Assembly (NCBI GenBank): GCA_034440635.1
Contig: JAOTON010002271.1
Location: 248,001-312,000, forward strand
Reading direction: 5' to 3'
From: Lepas anatifera
Taxonomy: Eukaryota > Arthropoda > Thecostraca > Lepadidae
Length of the DNA: 64,000 nucleotides
The position numbers and the translations under genes were made by a program. Under the pieces are notes generated by a model. That model did not search any database. It saw only the letters and a program-made list of their open reading frames with translations, and had not been told where the DNA came from. Positions 10,386 through 20,171 of the stretch are shown here, one piece after another (within the stretch, counting starts at the first letter, position 1; each line of letters begins with the position of its first letter).

Positions 10386-11589
10386 CTTTGAAAGGCGTTT
10401 TTTTAGAACGTAAGCCGCATTGTGAGGTGTTGAGAGGACACAGACAAATGCACAGAAATCATTATTGCACACCACCGACGATTTGAAGCCCCCTGAATCA
10501 TGCGGGATAAGCAGACGCCTCTAGCAGGCCAGATAGGTCACCCTTTTGTGCTTTTTCTTCTGCCACAATCACACCGGGTGGCGACACCCTCAAGAGATCA
10601 TTCGAAAGAATGAGATGATATTCGAAATAGAGAAAATAAAGTTGGTTCAGAAAGGCCTATTTGCCATAAAAAACACATTGATTTATCGAAGAACTTAAAC
10701 GCCTCCTTGTGTTCCTCCTCAGGCAAACTCAGACCAGACTGAGGCGCCTCAGAGATATTTAAGCCTCATAGTCCCTCTTATCGTATGTCCGTTCCTGCGA
10801 TACAGACACACGTGAGGCCAATATTACTGCGCGGCATCAATGGCTACACGCGCCGACAAGTCACAATTTAGAGCTCGCTGACCATAGGCAAGCTTTGGGA
10901 GGAAGGGTCACACTAGACATACCTCGACAGCAAAGCCAAGGGACAGTTTGGTAACACGTGGGGCGGCACAATCGCACATAAGCTCAGCACTGTTCCTAGC
11001 GCGTTTCAATGGAGCAGCCCCACACAGCACGCAGTCACGCTCAGTTTATTTAACAGCAACCAGTATAAATATAACCCCCATGGCCCATCAACCCCACCGT
11101 GTTTTAAAGCGTGGCAGCCGGTACAAATAAAACCTCCGGGGCCCTTCTTCCCACTGTGCTTTGAAGCGATAGGCCGATTTCCTCGTTTAAAAACCGCTTA
11201 GATTTTCCTCAGAAGATGAGGGCTAATCCGCGCTACTGTAAAAGGAATAATGAAGACCAACCGGGGCCGATGGCTCACTCAAGCAATGGGGCCAGGACAC
11301 GCGAGCGCACACAGGACGCCAGACTGGACCGACGGCAACGCCTGAGAGCGCCACCATACTACAACGGATATCCGACAACGAAACCCCTCAGATTTCTTCC
11401 GAGATTGGCATATGAGTTTATCTTATGTTCTGAAAGCACCACAGCAAATTGTATTTTGTTGTTGTCAATAAGTATTGCGTTGTAGCCTTGGCGAGTCTTG
11501 GAAAGTCTCAGTACAGGGGTATTACAATACCTAGGCTTAACAATCGAATGCGCAGGAATGTAGTGTAGAGCAAGCTTGCTTTCCACGCG
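10386..11589. other. No gene seen
   Basis: Unassigned. Two short related blocks (aaataaaacctccggggccc near 11127 and surroundings) hint at old internal duplication, but nothing coding is supported. Confidence 0.4.
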
Positions 11590-11745
11590 GCCGACCTGGA
11601 CCTGGACCTGCTTCCCGGCGGATTCCCTGAGCAGGGAGTAATATGGCTTTCGTGAAACCCTTCAAACAAAAAAGAGTTGGCGACATCGTAAAAGCCTGGC
11701 AGTTGGTGCGTCGATAAGCCTCATTAATTATTCACATTCAAAATG
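11590..11745 (+). mobile_element. tRNA-derived SINE, shared-tail family, copy 2
   Basis: Contains ggattccctgagcagggagt, then agagttggcgacatcgtaaa and gttggtgcgtcgataagcc before an AT-rich end. It is better preserved in the tail than at the head, where the B box is not convincing. Confidence 0.65.
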
Positions 11746-11969
11746 ACAGTACAGTTTTTAATTAATAGTGGGATGGATTGCAATATCATCTATATTGAAA
11801 AATATGTCCATCTTGCAAACATTTTCTGTTGCATACCTGTAGCATTTCTGTTGGATTTTGTTCTTGACAAATCGGAGGCAACACGTTATTGTAAATGAAT
11901 AATGTTTGGATTGGACGCCTTTCTTCTCTGGCAGGCCGGAGCGAAGATTGCTCTATTTTCCAGCAATCT

Positions 11970-12145
11970 ACCCATACCAATTCGACATCTCTGCTATTTG
12001 CAGACAGTGAAAATGTTGAACAAAATATGTTTTTCAGAAGATTCAGACCTACTCAAGGAAGACCTCGATACTATTTTTAACTCGTCAGAAGAGCGGGAAC
12101 TTCAGCTAAACCATGTTAAATGCAAATCGTTCACCATGACCTTAA
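11970..12145 (+). pseudogene. LINE reverse-transcriptase fragment
   Basis: One frame reads SLLFADSEN, the position of the catalytic FADD box of non-LTR reverse transcriptases. A one-base shift then gives SEDSDLLKEDLDTIFNSSEE and ELQLNHVKCKSF, which fit the conserved region after the active site (LQxDLDxLxxW...NxxKCK). Just upstream, NLPIPIRH fits the usual INDLP-type segment. The second catalytic Asp is lost at the frameshift. Only about 60 codons of the RT survive, so the copy is dead. It could belong to the same family as the tail at 1675-2143, but the two pieces do not overlap. Confidence 0.75.
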
Positions 12146-12149
12146 CCCG

Positions 12150-12835
12150 CACCCAGGTGGGCCTCCGAGCCACCTTCACCATGGTGGGGGAGGGGTGTTT
12201 GAACACCTCCCCCTCGAACTCGGCTCCTAAGTGGGATAGCGAAAAAAAACGAGAAGGCTGTTGGATAGCTCATAAAGATTCATGAAAAAGCTACGCCAGT
12301 CAATTTTTGGCTCAGGTCAATATTGAGGTTATGACAGGTCAAAGAAGGTTGCATGTTAGGGTAGTGTTTTTGGGATCTAGCGTCTGACAGGGTTGGGTTC
12401 GAATAATTGTTTAGGTACCATTTGCTTCCTCTCGTCACGGAGAATCACATGAAGTATAATATGACAATGTTCGGTCAAAACACAAAATTGACCTGACCTC
12501 AGGTCCGGTCAAGGTCACTTTTCAACCTAGCATAGTCAATATGCATATCAATCGACCCGCAGTAGCAATCAAAACGTAATGGTATCAAAATAAAAGCTCT
12601 ATCATAATTTCATGAGAAATAATTCACCCAAGTTTGAAAACTACTTCAGTAGCCCCAGATGACCTCTCAGAGGTCACAGGTCAAAAATTACAACATGAAC
12701 CTAGATAGGGGCACAGCATACTACGATTTGGAGAATAATAAGGTAGTATCAGCTGCATCTACACGAATACAGCCCCTTTCCTGTTTTCCCCATGTATTTC
12801 CAATGGAGAAGTCACAAAGTCCTGCTTTGAATGAA
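12150..12835 (+). repeat. Dispersed repeat family C, copy 1
   Basis: Aligns loosely with 41575-42625. Shared landmarks in order are a cgagccaccttc..ctggtgggg end, an aatcacatgaa..tgacctgacc centre, gtgacctttt-type blocks, and ttttccccatg..caatg. Rich in GGTCA/TGACC half-sites. The right part is truncated by the (AT)n tract. Confidence 0.55.
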
Positions 12836-12845
12836 TATATGTGTA

Positions 12846-12902
<57 letters not shown>

Positions 12903-12904
12903 TT

Positions 12905-12966
<62 letters not shown>
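12836..12966. repeat. (AT)n microsatellite with T-rich interruption
   Basis: About 130 bp of nearly pure TA dinucleotides, interrupted near 12898-12905 by a T run. It abuts the end of the left Penelope-like copy. Confidence 0.95.
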
Positions 12967-12970
<4 letters not shown>

Positions 12971-13334
12971 TGTATTTGGGCAAGATATTTTCTTTGAGGT
13001 AGGTATCTGTACAGCACTGAGTTTTGGGCTTTTGAGAGTTTCCTGTGAAGTTTTCGAATATGATTAAATGTCTTTATAGTTGAATCTGGTATTTTATCTA
13101 ACAAGTCTCCGATATTCATTTAAATTTCATTTTTACCGACGCGTTTCAATTGTATTTTACACAATCATAATCAAGGTTAAAATGTTGTGCTGGGTGCCGC
13201 AGTTGCTAATCTTTAAGTTCATTTAAAAATAGATATTTAGTACATTTTACGTGGCATACTATTTACGAATACTTTTAGTTTCGCGTACACATTTCAGGTA
13301 TATAAAAAACACATTTAGGTATAAATACATATTC

Positions 13335-13451
13335 TTATACACCCCAGAGCGCCAGGGAAATGCTAGTGTATTTCTGAATGTTTAGTGACGGTTTGTATCT
13401 GTTGATGTGAAGTGCTTCTTTTATGAATAGGCGGTAGTGGTCTGTGCTTGC
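13335..13451 (-). pseudogene. PLE endonuclease C-terminal segment
   Basis: Encodes the end of the GIY-YIG endonuclease region of the left PLE copy. It continues the frame interrupted at 18178 once the gypsy insertion and its duplicated CTTGC are taken into account. The last residues before the stop (SLALWGV) are identical in the right copy. Confidence 0.8.
13447..13451. repeat. Gypsy target-site duplication CTTGC, left
   Basis: CTTGC borders the left LTR and recurs at 18173-18177 beside the right LTR. The uninterrupted right PLE copy has this site once (gcaag in ..gacgcaagcacag..), confirming the duplication. Confidence 0.95.
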
Positions 13452-13633
13452 TGTTTCGTTCTCTATTGTTGGATTATATGTTATTCATTATTCTCTAATT
13501 CATAGAAGGTGTAAACTGTTTAATTCTATTCCAAAGTCGGTATTCTCACACCTCGTGCACTAGGCAGACAATTTAGTTATGTTCGACACGTGTCGAACAA
13601 ACTCTACTGTTTCTCATGTAGAAACACGTCACA
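13452..13633 (-). repeat. Gypsy 3' LTR
   Basis: 182 bp; the plus strand starts tgtttcgttctctattgttg and ends cacgtcaca. Contains the perfect 20-bp palindrome at 13580-13599. It pairs with 17991-18172. Confidence 0.95.
13580..13599. promoter_or_regulatory. Perfect 20-bp palindrome in LTR
   Basis: TGTTCGACACGTGTCGAACA is its own reverse complement and centres on the E-box CACGTG. The matching site in the other LTR (18119-18138) differs by one base and has CATGTG at the centre. Location in an LTR suggests a protein-binding or RNA-structural element; this is inferred. Confidence 0.7.
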
Positions 13634-13644
13634 TCCTCCGGTTT
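13634..13644 (-). other. Possible polypurine tract
   Basis: On the minus strand AAACCGGAGGA directly precedes the 3' LTR, where a plus-strand primer is expected. It is short and interrupted by CC, so support is weak. Confidence 0.4.
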
Positions 13645-13657
13645 CTGGAAACTAGCA

Positions 13658-14002
13658 TCACACTTTTGAGAGGCGGGATCGGCCGCGCAGCAGATATGGC
13701 GAGCGCTGGGTTGGAGCTATCACCCGCTGTGGAGGTGTGACCGTTTCAGGGGTTACCAGATATCGACAGAGTGGGAAGTACATACTTTCGTCCGCTGTTG
13801 ATTTCTGTTGGGGAGCTGCTTGTGATTCTATTCTTGGTTCTATAGGGGCAGTACCTGCAGACGTGAATCTTGGGCCACTGTATCGCAGGTGACGCCTGTT
13901 CCTGCGATATACTCTGCCATCTTTTGTTTTCACCAGATATGAGCGATTTCCTATGCACTCGATAACGACAGCTGACGTCCACTGTTTTGTCGCAGGTGCT
14001 CG

Positions 14003-14075
<73 letters not shown>

Positions 14076-15254
14076 TCCTTCTTCTAGTGCCGGTATGTCT
14101 CTAGCACCCCTGTTATAATACTTCGCTTGTTTTTCTTTGCGTTCACTGAGGTACCTGGCGATATTATGAGGCACTTCAGGTCTGAGGAGTCGGTCAGAAG
14201 TAGGCAGTCTTGTCTTTGTGCGACGTCCTAATAGACGCTGTGCCGGAGAGCTACCTATCCCCTCAGTCGGTGTATTTCTCTAGTCAAGGAGTGCCAGATA
14301 GACGTCGTGGCCGCCTGCCTGGGCCTTAAGCATCAAATTCTTGATGATTTTCACAGCACTTTCTGCTTTGCCATTCGATTGAGCGTAATGAGGTGAGCTG
14401 GTGATGTGTTCGAATTCGTACAGCTTCGCAAATCGGTAGAACTCAGCCCAACAGAACGGAGGACCATTATCTGTCAGCATTTTATCCACCAGCCCGTGTC
14501 TTGCCATTTGTGCTTTCAAACAACGTATCACTTCACCCGACTGCTTGTTTGTCAGGCGATCACATTCAATGAAATCGGAGTATGTGTCTACTGTCACCAG
14601 GTGAGTGGCCGTGAACCTCCATGATATCACAGGCTATGATCTGTCATGGTCGCTGAGGAATTTCACGGTACTTCAGTGTTTCCTTTTGCTGGCGCGTGCC
14701 ATATTCGAGACATATCTTGCAGTTTTTATTTCGTTTTCTAGTTCCTGTGTCAATCCCGGCCAGAAAACCACCTCCCGAGCTCGTCTGAGACAGCCCTGCA
14801 GTCCGATGTGCGAGGCATGTACTCGCTGTTTTATCCTGTTTCTCGTGCCTCTTGGTATCAGGATTCTTTCTTCTTTGAAAATCATTCCTTCTCTCACAGA
14901 GAGGTGATCTTTGAACGGATGGTATGACTTCAGATTGTCCAGAATCAGATGCTTTCTATCTGGCCAGCCATTCTTAATCAGGCTTTGCAGTTCTTGCATG
15001 GTCTTGTCCTGTGCTGTTGCCTCTTTAATTATTTGCATGGTGTTCTTCGATACTGGCAGCTGGTCCAAAACCTGCATGTTTCTTACTTCTATTTCATCTG
15101 ATGGCACCTCTTCTTCCATGCAGTACACGTGTCCTTCTGGCTTACTTTGTTCGGTATCTTCATCATGAGCTCGGCTAAGAGTATCAGCCAGATACATTTC
15201 TTGGCCTCTCTTGTAAATGGCTTCGAAATCATACTTCTGCAGACTCATCATCAT
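13658..15254 (-). pseudogene. Gypsy RNase H end and integrase, broken
   Basis: The first part (15254-14673) ends RNase H (LADTLSRA) and enters the integrase N-terminal zinc domain (HASHIG..), whose second Cys pair is altered to RYVSN. The catalytic core (14630-14280) retains the three acidic positions: D in TVDTYSDF, D in LTDNGPPF, and E in NGKAESAVK. A TAG stop follows at its end. The C-terminal part (to 13658) has a GPY/F-like region with YRRNRRHLR. Between EEGD and MRAPATKQW the coding sequence is replaced by (AT)33. The product would insert element cDNA in the nucleus, but this copy cannot encode it. Confidence 0.88.
14007..14072. repeat. (AT)33 microsatellite inside integrase coding region
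   Basis: Sixty-six bases of pure AT dinucleotide lie within the gypsy pol gene, at the junction between the integrase core and the C-terminal domain. Read on the minus strand it would give alternating Ile-Tyr. The flanks remain recognisable integrase. Confidence 0.97.
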
Positions 15255-15257
15255 CCT

Positions 15258-16264
15258 CTAGAGTCTTTTGGGTGCGCTTATCAGTGGTTTTCTTAGAATA
15301 GCTTCTAATGGTTTGTGGCCTGTTTCGACTGTTACCTTCCTGCCGAGCGTATACCTTTCAAATTTATTAAGCCCGTATACAATTGCCAACATCTCTTTTT
15401 CTATTTGAGCGTAGTTTTTTTCGCTTTCTGTGAGTGCTCGCGAAGCATATGCAACTGGTTGATCATTTTGCATTAGACAGGCGCCCAGGCCGTGGCAGGA
15501 TAAGTCTACCTGAACGACGACGTCAGTGTTAACATCGTAGAATCTCAGCACTGGGCCAGAAGTTATTATCCTTTTTATTTCTGACAGTGCTTTTCCGTGA
15601 ACACCTTTTTCGTATAAAAACACGTTTCCTTTTTCAGGAGTTCTCTGAGAGGAGCACTGACCTCTGCCAGTTTTGGTGCGAATCTCTGTAGGTAGTTGAC
15701 CAGGCCCATAATTCGCTAAACCGATTTCTGATCCGTAGGGGCAGGCATATTTTCTACTGTCTTGACTTTGTCCGGATCGGCTCTTAATCCTTTCTCGCTA
15801 AATAAATGACCCATGTAATTGACCTCCGTTTGTCTTAGCTTCATTTTGTCATAGTTGAAGTTCAGTCCTACCTGCCGACATCTGTTCAGAAACTCAGTCA
15901 GCTTCCTGTCGTGGTCCTCGACAGCCACATCATGTGTCTCGCCGACACCGAAAATCAGCATGTCGTCAGCTATTGCTCGGACACCATCCAGACCTTCAAG
16001 GGCCAAGTTGAGTCTCCTCTGGAACTCCTCTGATGCCAGTCGTAGCCCAAACGGCATCCGAAGCCATCGATATCTCCCCCACGGACTTGAAAATGTCGTC
16101 AAGTAACTACTTTCTTTGTCCATTTGGACATGCCAATAACCACTTTTGGCATCACATACGGTAAATACCTTAGCCTTCACTAACTCTGGTATCAAATATT
16201 CTATAGTTGGCGGAGGGTAATGGTTTCTTTTATTGCACGGTTCAAAGGTTGTGGATCGATGCAA
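15258..16264 (-). pseudogene. Gypsy reverse transcriptase and RNase H, broken
   Basis: The RT section shows KSGYWHVQMD, RMPFGLRLASEEFQ, and the catalytic box IADDMLIFG, where Asp-Asp is kept. The later part (15623-15258) contains the RNase H start VVVQVDLSCHGLGACL, followed by PVAYASRALTESEKNYAQIE and the ETGHKPLEAIL segment. A TAG follows KSV near 15718, a frameshift lies near 15600-15620, and a TAG follows PKRL at about 15257. The protein would copy genomic RNA into DNA inside the virus-like particle. Confidence 0.9.
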
Positions 16265-17885
16265 ATTCTTATCCCCTTAGTAGGTTTCTTCACAGTAACC
16301 ATTCCTGATATCCACTCCGTTGGTTCCGATACCGGAGCGATAATTCCTTCTTGCTCGAGGCGCTCCAGTTCGGTCTTAACTTCTTCTTTCATTGCTTCTG
16401 GGATCGAGCGGGGAGCCATTTTAACGGGCTCAGCATTTGCATCAAGCGTTATGTGTAGTACGCCCGGTAGCTTGCCTCCTCCACTGAACACGTCGGAGTA
16501 TCGACGCCGTAGTCCCTCAGCCGATCTGTTGGCCGCAATATCGCAGTTTCCTGCTATCTCAGTATCGCAGCTTCTTGCTTTCTCTGGCATTTCTTTTTCC
16601 CCGAGGCTTGAGACGCACGCGATGCTTTCAGTCTTGACTTCAATCAGTTCCATATCCTGTAGAGTCTTCAGACCTATGAGAGGACTGAATTCTTCACGCA
16701 CAACTAGGAATTCGATTTTGTAGCATGCATAAGTCTTTGGATTCATTACATCAACATGTGCTTTTCCCAAAACTTTGGTTTTGGACTTGTTAAACATCAC
16801 CAGAGTGGTATTGCACAGGTTTAGTTTAGCTAGCCTTAGGTCATTGAACCCATTCTTATAAATTTGTTGCGGTACTATGTTCACCGTGGCACCAGTATCC
16901 AACTGAAAGCGCTGAAGAAAAATATTTCCAAGAAGCAGATCTGCGAACAGCTTTCGTGTGCTGGCATCCTCTGCCACTGCACTCACTTCTCGTATTATAA
17001 GGATATCACTGTTTTGATTCATCTGCTTTGCTTCCACTCTGTCACATTGTACAGGTTGTCCAGGGTCTACTATCCGAATTTCTGCATTTCTGCATTTTGC
17101 GGCGAAATGATTTTTTCGACCGCATACCTGGCATGTAGCTCCCCATGCTGGGCAACATTCCTTCCTGAATTCATGCGATCGTCCACAAAACTTGCAGTTT
17201 CGGTGATTGCCAACGGTTCTTCTTGTATCCATCCGATCTCGGCTATTAGAGGAACCGGTGCCTGCACTACGGTTGTCCTTGGGCCGATGCTCTTTGTAAA
17301 TCTTGTGTACTTCATTGCTTGTCTGGTTTTCAAACGTCATCATTTGTTTACTCCTTTCCTCGTGGGCTTTGACCATTTGTATTGCTTCTGTTAGTGTCAA
17401 ATCCTTTTCTTGTAGTAGTATTTTCCTCACGGCAGCACTTGGAACTCCCAAAACAATTATATCCCTTATGAGACTTTCCTCAAGGTTTGCGTAATTGCAC
17501 GTTTTGGCGAGCTTGCGTAGTTCAGCTACGTAGCGGTCAATGGTTTCGCCGTTTTCTTGGTCTCTGATATTAAACTGATACCTTTCAAATGTTTCATTGG
17601 TTCATCCGACACAGAACTCTTCAAACTTGTTGAGAACGACCATGATTTGCTTTTGGTCGTCTTCATCTGGACATATTCCGTCTAAAAATTCAGAGCCTCC
17701 GGTCCCAGACAAGTGAGTAAGGTTGCAACCTGTATACTTTCTGGTCTTTCATTCAATCCAGTGACTATGGAAAAAATATTCCACTGTCTTTTCCATGTTT
17801 TCCAATTTGTAGTCAGAGACTCAGATTCAGTAAGTAAGAGAGGAGGGGGAATGGGGAGTCCGAACATTCCTGTTCCTTGAGCCAT
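16201..17885 (-). pseudogene. Gypsy gag, protease and start of RT, broken
   Basis: The likely start is the ATG at 17885 (MAQGTGMFGLP). A frameshift near 17682 and a TGA at 17604-17602 break the capsid region. From 17451 the frame is open for 416 codons. It contains a first Cys/His cluster (CKFCGRSHEF), a canonical CX2CX4HX4C knuckle (CQVCGRKNHFAAKC), a protease active site (LDTGATVNIV), and the start of RT (EGIIAPVSEPTEW, GIRICIDPQPLN). Gag, protease and RT lying in one frame is the Mag/SURL arrangement. The frame is lost near 16235. Confidence 0.9.
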
Positions 17886-17976
17886 TCTTTTTGTCTTCTA
17901 TTCACAATGATTATAATAATAACAATCAAGAATGATATACGGAAGTAATGCTTTAATTGAGTGCAAGAATTACGTT

Positions 17977-17990
17977 CACTTCTGACACCA
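17977..17990 (-). other. Primer-binding site, tRNA-Leu-like
   Basis: Immediately inside the 5' LTR, the plus strand reads CACTTCTGACACCA, which equals the 3' end (including CCA) of animal tRNA-Leu of the CAG type. Fourteen contiguous matches ending exactly at the LTR boundary support a tRNA-Leu primer. Confidence 0.75.
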
Positions 17991-18172
17991 TGTTTCGTTC
18001 TCTTTTGTTGGATTATATTTTATTCATTATTCTCTAATTCATAGAAGGTGTTAACTCTTTAATTATATTCCAAAGTCTGTATTCTCACACCTCGTGCACT
18101 AGACAGACAATTTAGTTATGTTCGACATGTGTCGAACAAACTCTGCTGTTTCTCATGTAGAAACACGTCACA
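17991..18172 (-). repeat. Gypsy 5' LTR
   Basis: 182 bp, same ends as 13452-13633. Presumably carries the element promoter. No clear TATA box was seen; the palindrome at 18119-18138 is the most distinctive internal feature. Confidence 0.95.
18119..18138. promoter_or_regulatory. Imperfect copy of the LTR palindrome
   Basis: TGTTCGACATGTGTCGAACA. Nine of ten base pairs of the palindrome are kept; the central CACGTG has become CATGTG. Confidence 0.65.
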
Positions 18173-18177
18173 CTTGC
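18173..18177. repeat. Gypsy target-site duplication CTTGC, right
   Basis: Second copy of the 5-bp target, followed directly by gtcgatgattttgg of the interrupted PLE. Confidence 0.95.
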
Positions 18178-18697
18178 GTCGATGATTTTGGGGTTTTCTT
18201 TCACGAGTTTGTATGGTGGTTTTGACTCGTGTTTGCGTAACCAGTGTTCCGCTGGGCCAGTTTGTTCTTGTATGTGCATGGTCAGGCGTCGTGATAGTGT
18301 TGTTGTGGTGGCACCAATGCAGTCTTCATGAGGCCTACAATCCTCACGGGGGCAAGTGAATTTGTAGACTACATTGGTGCGGTTTGAATATTTTGTGGTG
18401 ACTGGGCTGTTCTTCATGACTATGTTGCGTGTTTTTTTTTTTGCTTTGGTAATAAATGTTTAGTTGGATGTGTTCGTTCTCATTTTTGCATGATATGTTT
18501 TTCTTCACTATGTCTTTGAGGATTTTTTCGTTTGTTTTGTACTGTGTGTTCATGTGGTTTTTGTAGTATAACTGGTGAACTTTGTCTTGCTGTTGGTTTG
18601 TTGTTTGGTCATGTGTATGTAGTTTGTCGAGCTGTTTGTGTATTTCCTGATCTATTGCCGTGTTTGTGTAGCAGTTTGTAACCAAAAGTTGTTTCAC
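18178..18697 (-). pseudogene. PLE linker and GIY-YIG endonuclease, broken
   Basis: The frame at 18697-18344 gives a basic, Lys/Gln-rich linker. After a frameshift, 18417-18178 gives NVVYKFTCPREDC, then CIGATTTTLSRRLTMH, which fits the GIY-YIG pattern of PLE endonucleases (YxFxC....xIGxT...LxxRLxxH). Two Cys residues near the start fit the Cys-containing variant typical of PLEs. The domain would nick target DNA. It is cut by the gypsy insertion after KIIDAS and resumes at 13451. Confidence 0.85.
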
Positions 18698-18740
18698 TCT
18701 ACTGAATTCCTTGTCTAATGATTCGTAGGTGGAACAAGTT

Positions 18741-20171
18741 TTATGGAGACTTCTTAGTTACCTAGACGAGAAGGTAGAGAACTCAGCTCATTGCAACAAG
18801 GTTAAGGTAGCCAAAAATCTATCGAAACTCTATGGTGGGAACCTTAAAATACCACAAGATGGAAATAAGGGTTATATCAACCTATCGTCCATAGAACTAA
18901 CCGAAGCAAACACCAGCTACTGAACTTAGGACTGAACTGCCACTACCAGATTAAAATAAATATAATCGATAAACAAACCGAACTTGAGCTTCTTTACGAA
19001 AACCTCATCAAACTTGAAGAGAAGGAAGTAATATCAGTCCATCCCGACCTGAAAGGACAACTAGCAGGTGAAGGAAGCAAACTTAGAGGCAGTGACCAGA
19101 GTAAACTTCTTACACCACAACTTGGTGAAGCCGGAAAGCAACACAGAGAAGACCCTCGTATTATCGTCAGACGAGCAGACAAGGCATCTGTGTTTGTCAT
19201 ACTAGACAAAAAAGACTATTGCAACAAACTAAACATAATATTATCGGATGAAACCAAGTTTAACCAAATCAAAGAGGATCCAACAAAAAAGCTAAAGGCC
19301 AAGGTGAACCGGATTATTCAAACTGCTAACACTGTAGTTGATGCAGTGCATTTTGAAACCATCCCTGGTAAGTACATCTCAGGGTACCCCTATGGGACAG
19401 TAAAAACGCACAAATCTAACCACCCACTCAGACCCATAATCTCACAAGTCTGCACACCCACGTACAGACTAGCTAAGAAATTAAATCAGCTCCTAAGACC
19501 ATACATTCCATCTCAATACATCATCAACTCTTCAGAAGAATGCTTTGATCTATTGCGTGTCAAAAACCCCAGGCTCAATTAGCCTCCATAGACGTTGAAA
19601 GTCTTTTTACGAATGTACCTGTTAAGACAACTATTCAGATTATCATCGACGAAGTATATCCTAAACAGAGTAACGGGCTAAAAAAACTTAGAATTTCCCC
19701 GAAATTCTCAAAAATCTCCTCTTGGCTTGTACTAAAGATTCCCCATTTCGTGGTTCAGACCAAAAATTATACATCCAACAAGATGGCGTCTCCATGGGCT
19801 CACCACTGGGTCCGTTATTTGCGAATTTCTATGTTGCTCATGTGGAAGAAGTCACCCTTGCTCAAGAAAACATCAAACCGACAACATACTGTCGGTACGT
19901 TGATGACATATTCCTGGAAGTACGAAGTCATGACCACCTGACGAGTCTCATTAGAGAGCTCGAAAAGAACTCTATCTTAAAGTTTACATATGAAAAAGAA
20001 CATAGCAACTCTCTTGCTTTCCTCGGTGTCAACGTTACAGCCACCCCTGATAAATACATAACAAGCGTGTACGTCAAGCCAACTAACAGTGGAAAAACTT
20101 TCAACCCAAAAAGGGTTGCCCTGCAAAATACAAAGCTAGTGTTTTGCGAGCCTTCATCTCACGATCCATAA
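18741..20171 (+). pseudogene. PLE reverse transcriptase, frameshifted
   Basis: The N-terminal RT region includes RIIVRRADKASVFVILDKKDY, with later ISGYPYGTVKTHKSNHPLRP, matching the PLE-type fingers. SIDVESLFTNVP fits motif A and follows a TAG at 19580-19582. GVSMGSPLGPLFANFYV is motif B, CRYVDDIFLEV holds the YVDD catalytic box, and SLAFLGVNVT is the late primer-grip-like motif. PLE reverse transcriptases are related to telomerase and prime at target DNA. The sequence is split across at least three frames. Confidence 0.88.

Larger units (their letters stand above)
12967..13451 (-). mobile_element. Penelope-like element, left copy, 3' part
   Basis: Minus-strand sequence homologous to 20735-21215 of the right copy. 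Reading 5' to 3' on the minus strand it holds the last residues of the endonuclease ORF (HINRYKPSLNIQKY, stop at 13337-13335), a 3' UTR of about 200 bases, and then a short ORF start (MNIGDLLDKIPDST). An ORF start placed after the 3' UTR is what a PLE pseudo-LTR (partial tandem copy) would give. It ends at the (AT)n tract. The gypsy element at 13452-18172 separates it from the rest of the copy. Confidence 0.85.
13452..18172 (-). mobile_element. Ty3/gypsy LTR retrotransposon, Mag/SURL-like, 4.7 kb
   Basis: A complete insertion bounded by 182-bp LTRs (TG..CA) and a 5-bp duplication. On the minus strand the order is 5' LTR, primer-binding site, gag with zinc knuckle, protease, reverse transcriptase, RNase H, integrase and 3' LTR. 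Gag and pol share one frame from the zinc knuckle through protease into RT, as in Mag/SURL-clade elements. By eye the LTRs differ at 9 of 182 positions, so the insertion is not recent. Several stops and frameshifts (near 17640-17690, 17602-17604, 16235, 15720, 15600, 15257, 14280) make it inactive. Confidence 0.93.
18173..18740 (-). mobile_element. Penelope-like element, left copy, 5' part
   Basis: Minus-strand continuation of the copy at 12967-13451. It starts (5') at about 18740 inside the region after the RT core and runs through the linker into the endonuclease. It is homologous to 20172-20735 on the plus strand. The RT core itself is missing, so this copy is 5'-truncated, a common outcome of PLE insertion. 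Its truncated end is fused head to head with the right copy. Confidence 0.87.

Noticed and set aside
12659..13119. ORFs rich in Ile-Tyr on both strands
   Set aside because: They are translations of the (AT)n tract joined to PLE pseudo-LTR sequence, not genes.
13452..18172. Endogenous retrovirus with an envelope gene
   Set aside because: No envelope-like frame exists between integrase and the 3' LTR; the internal region ends about 25 bases after the last pol frame.
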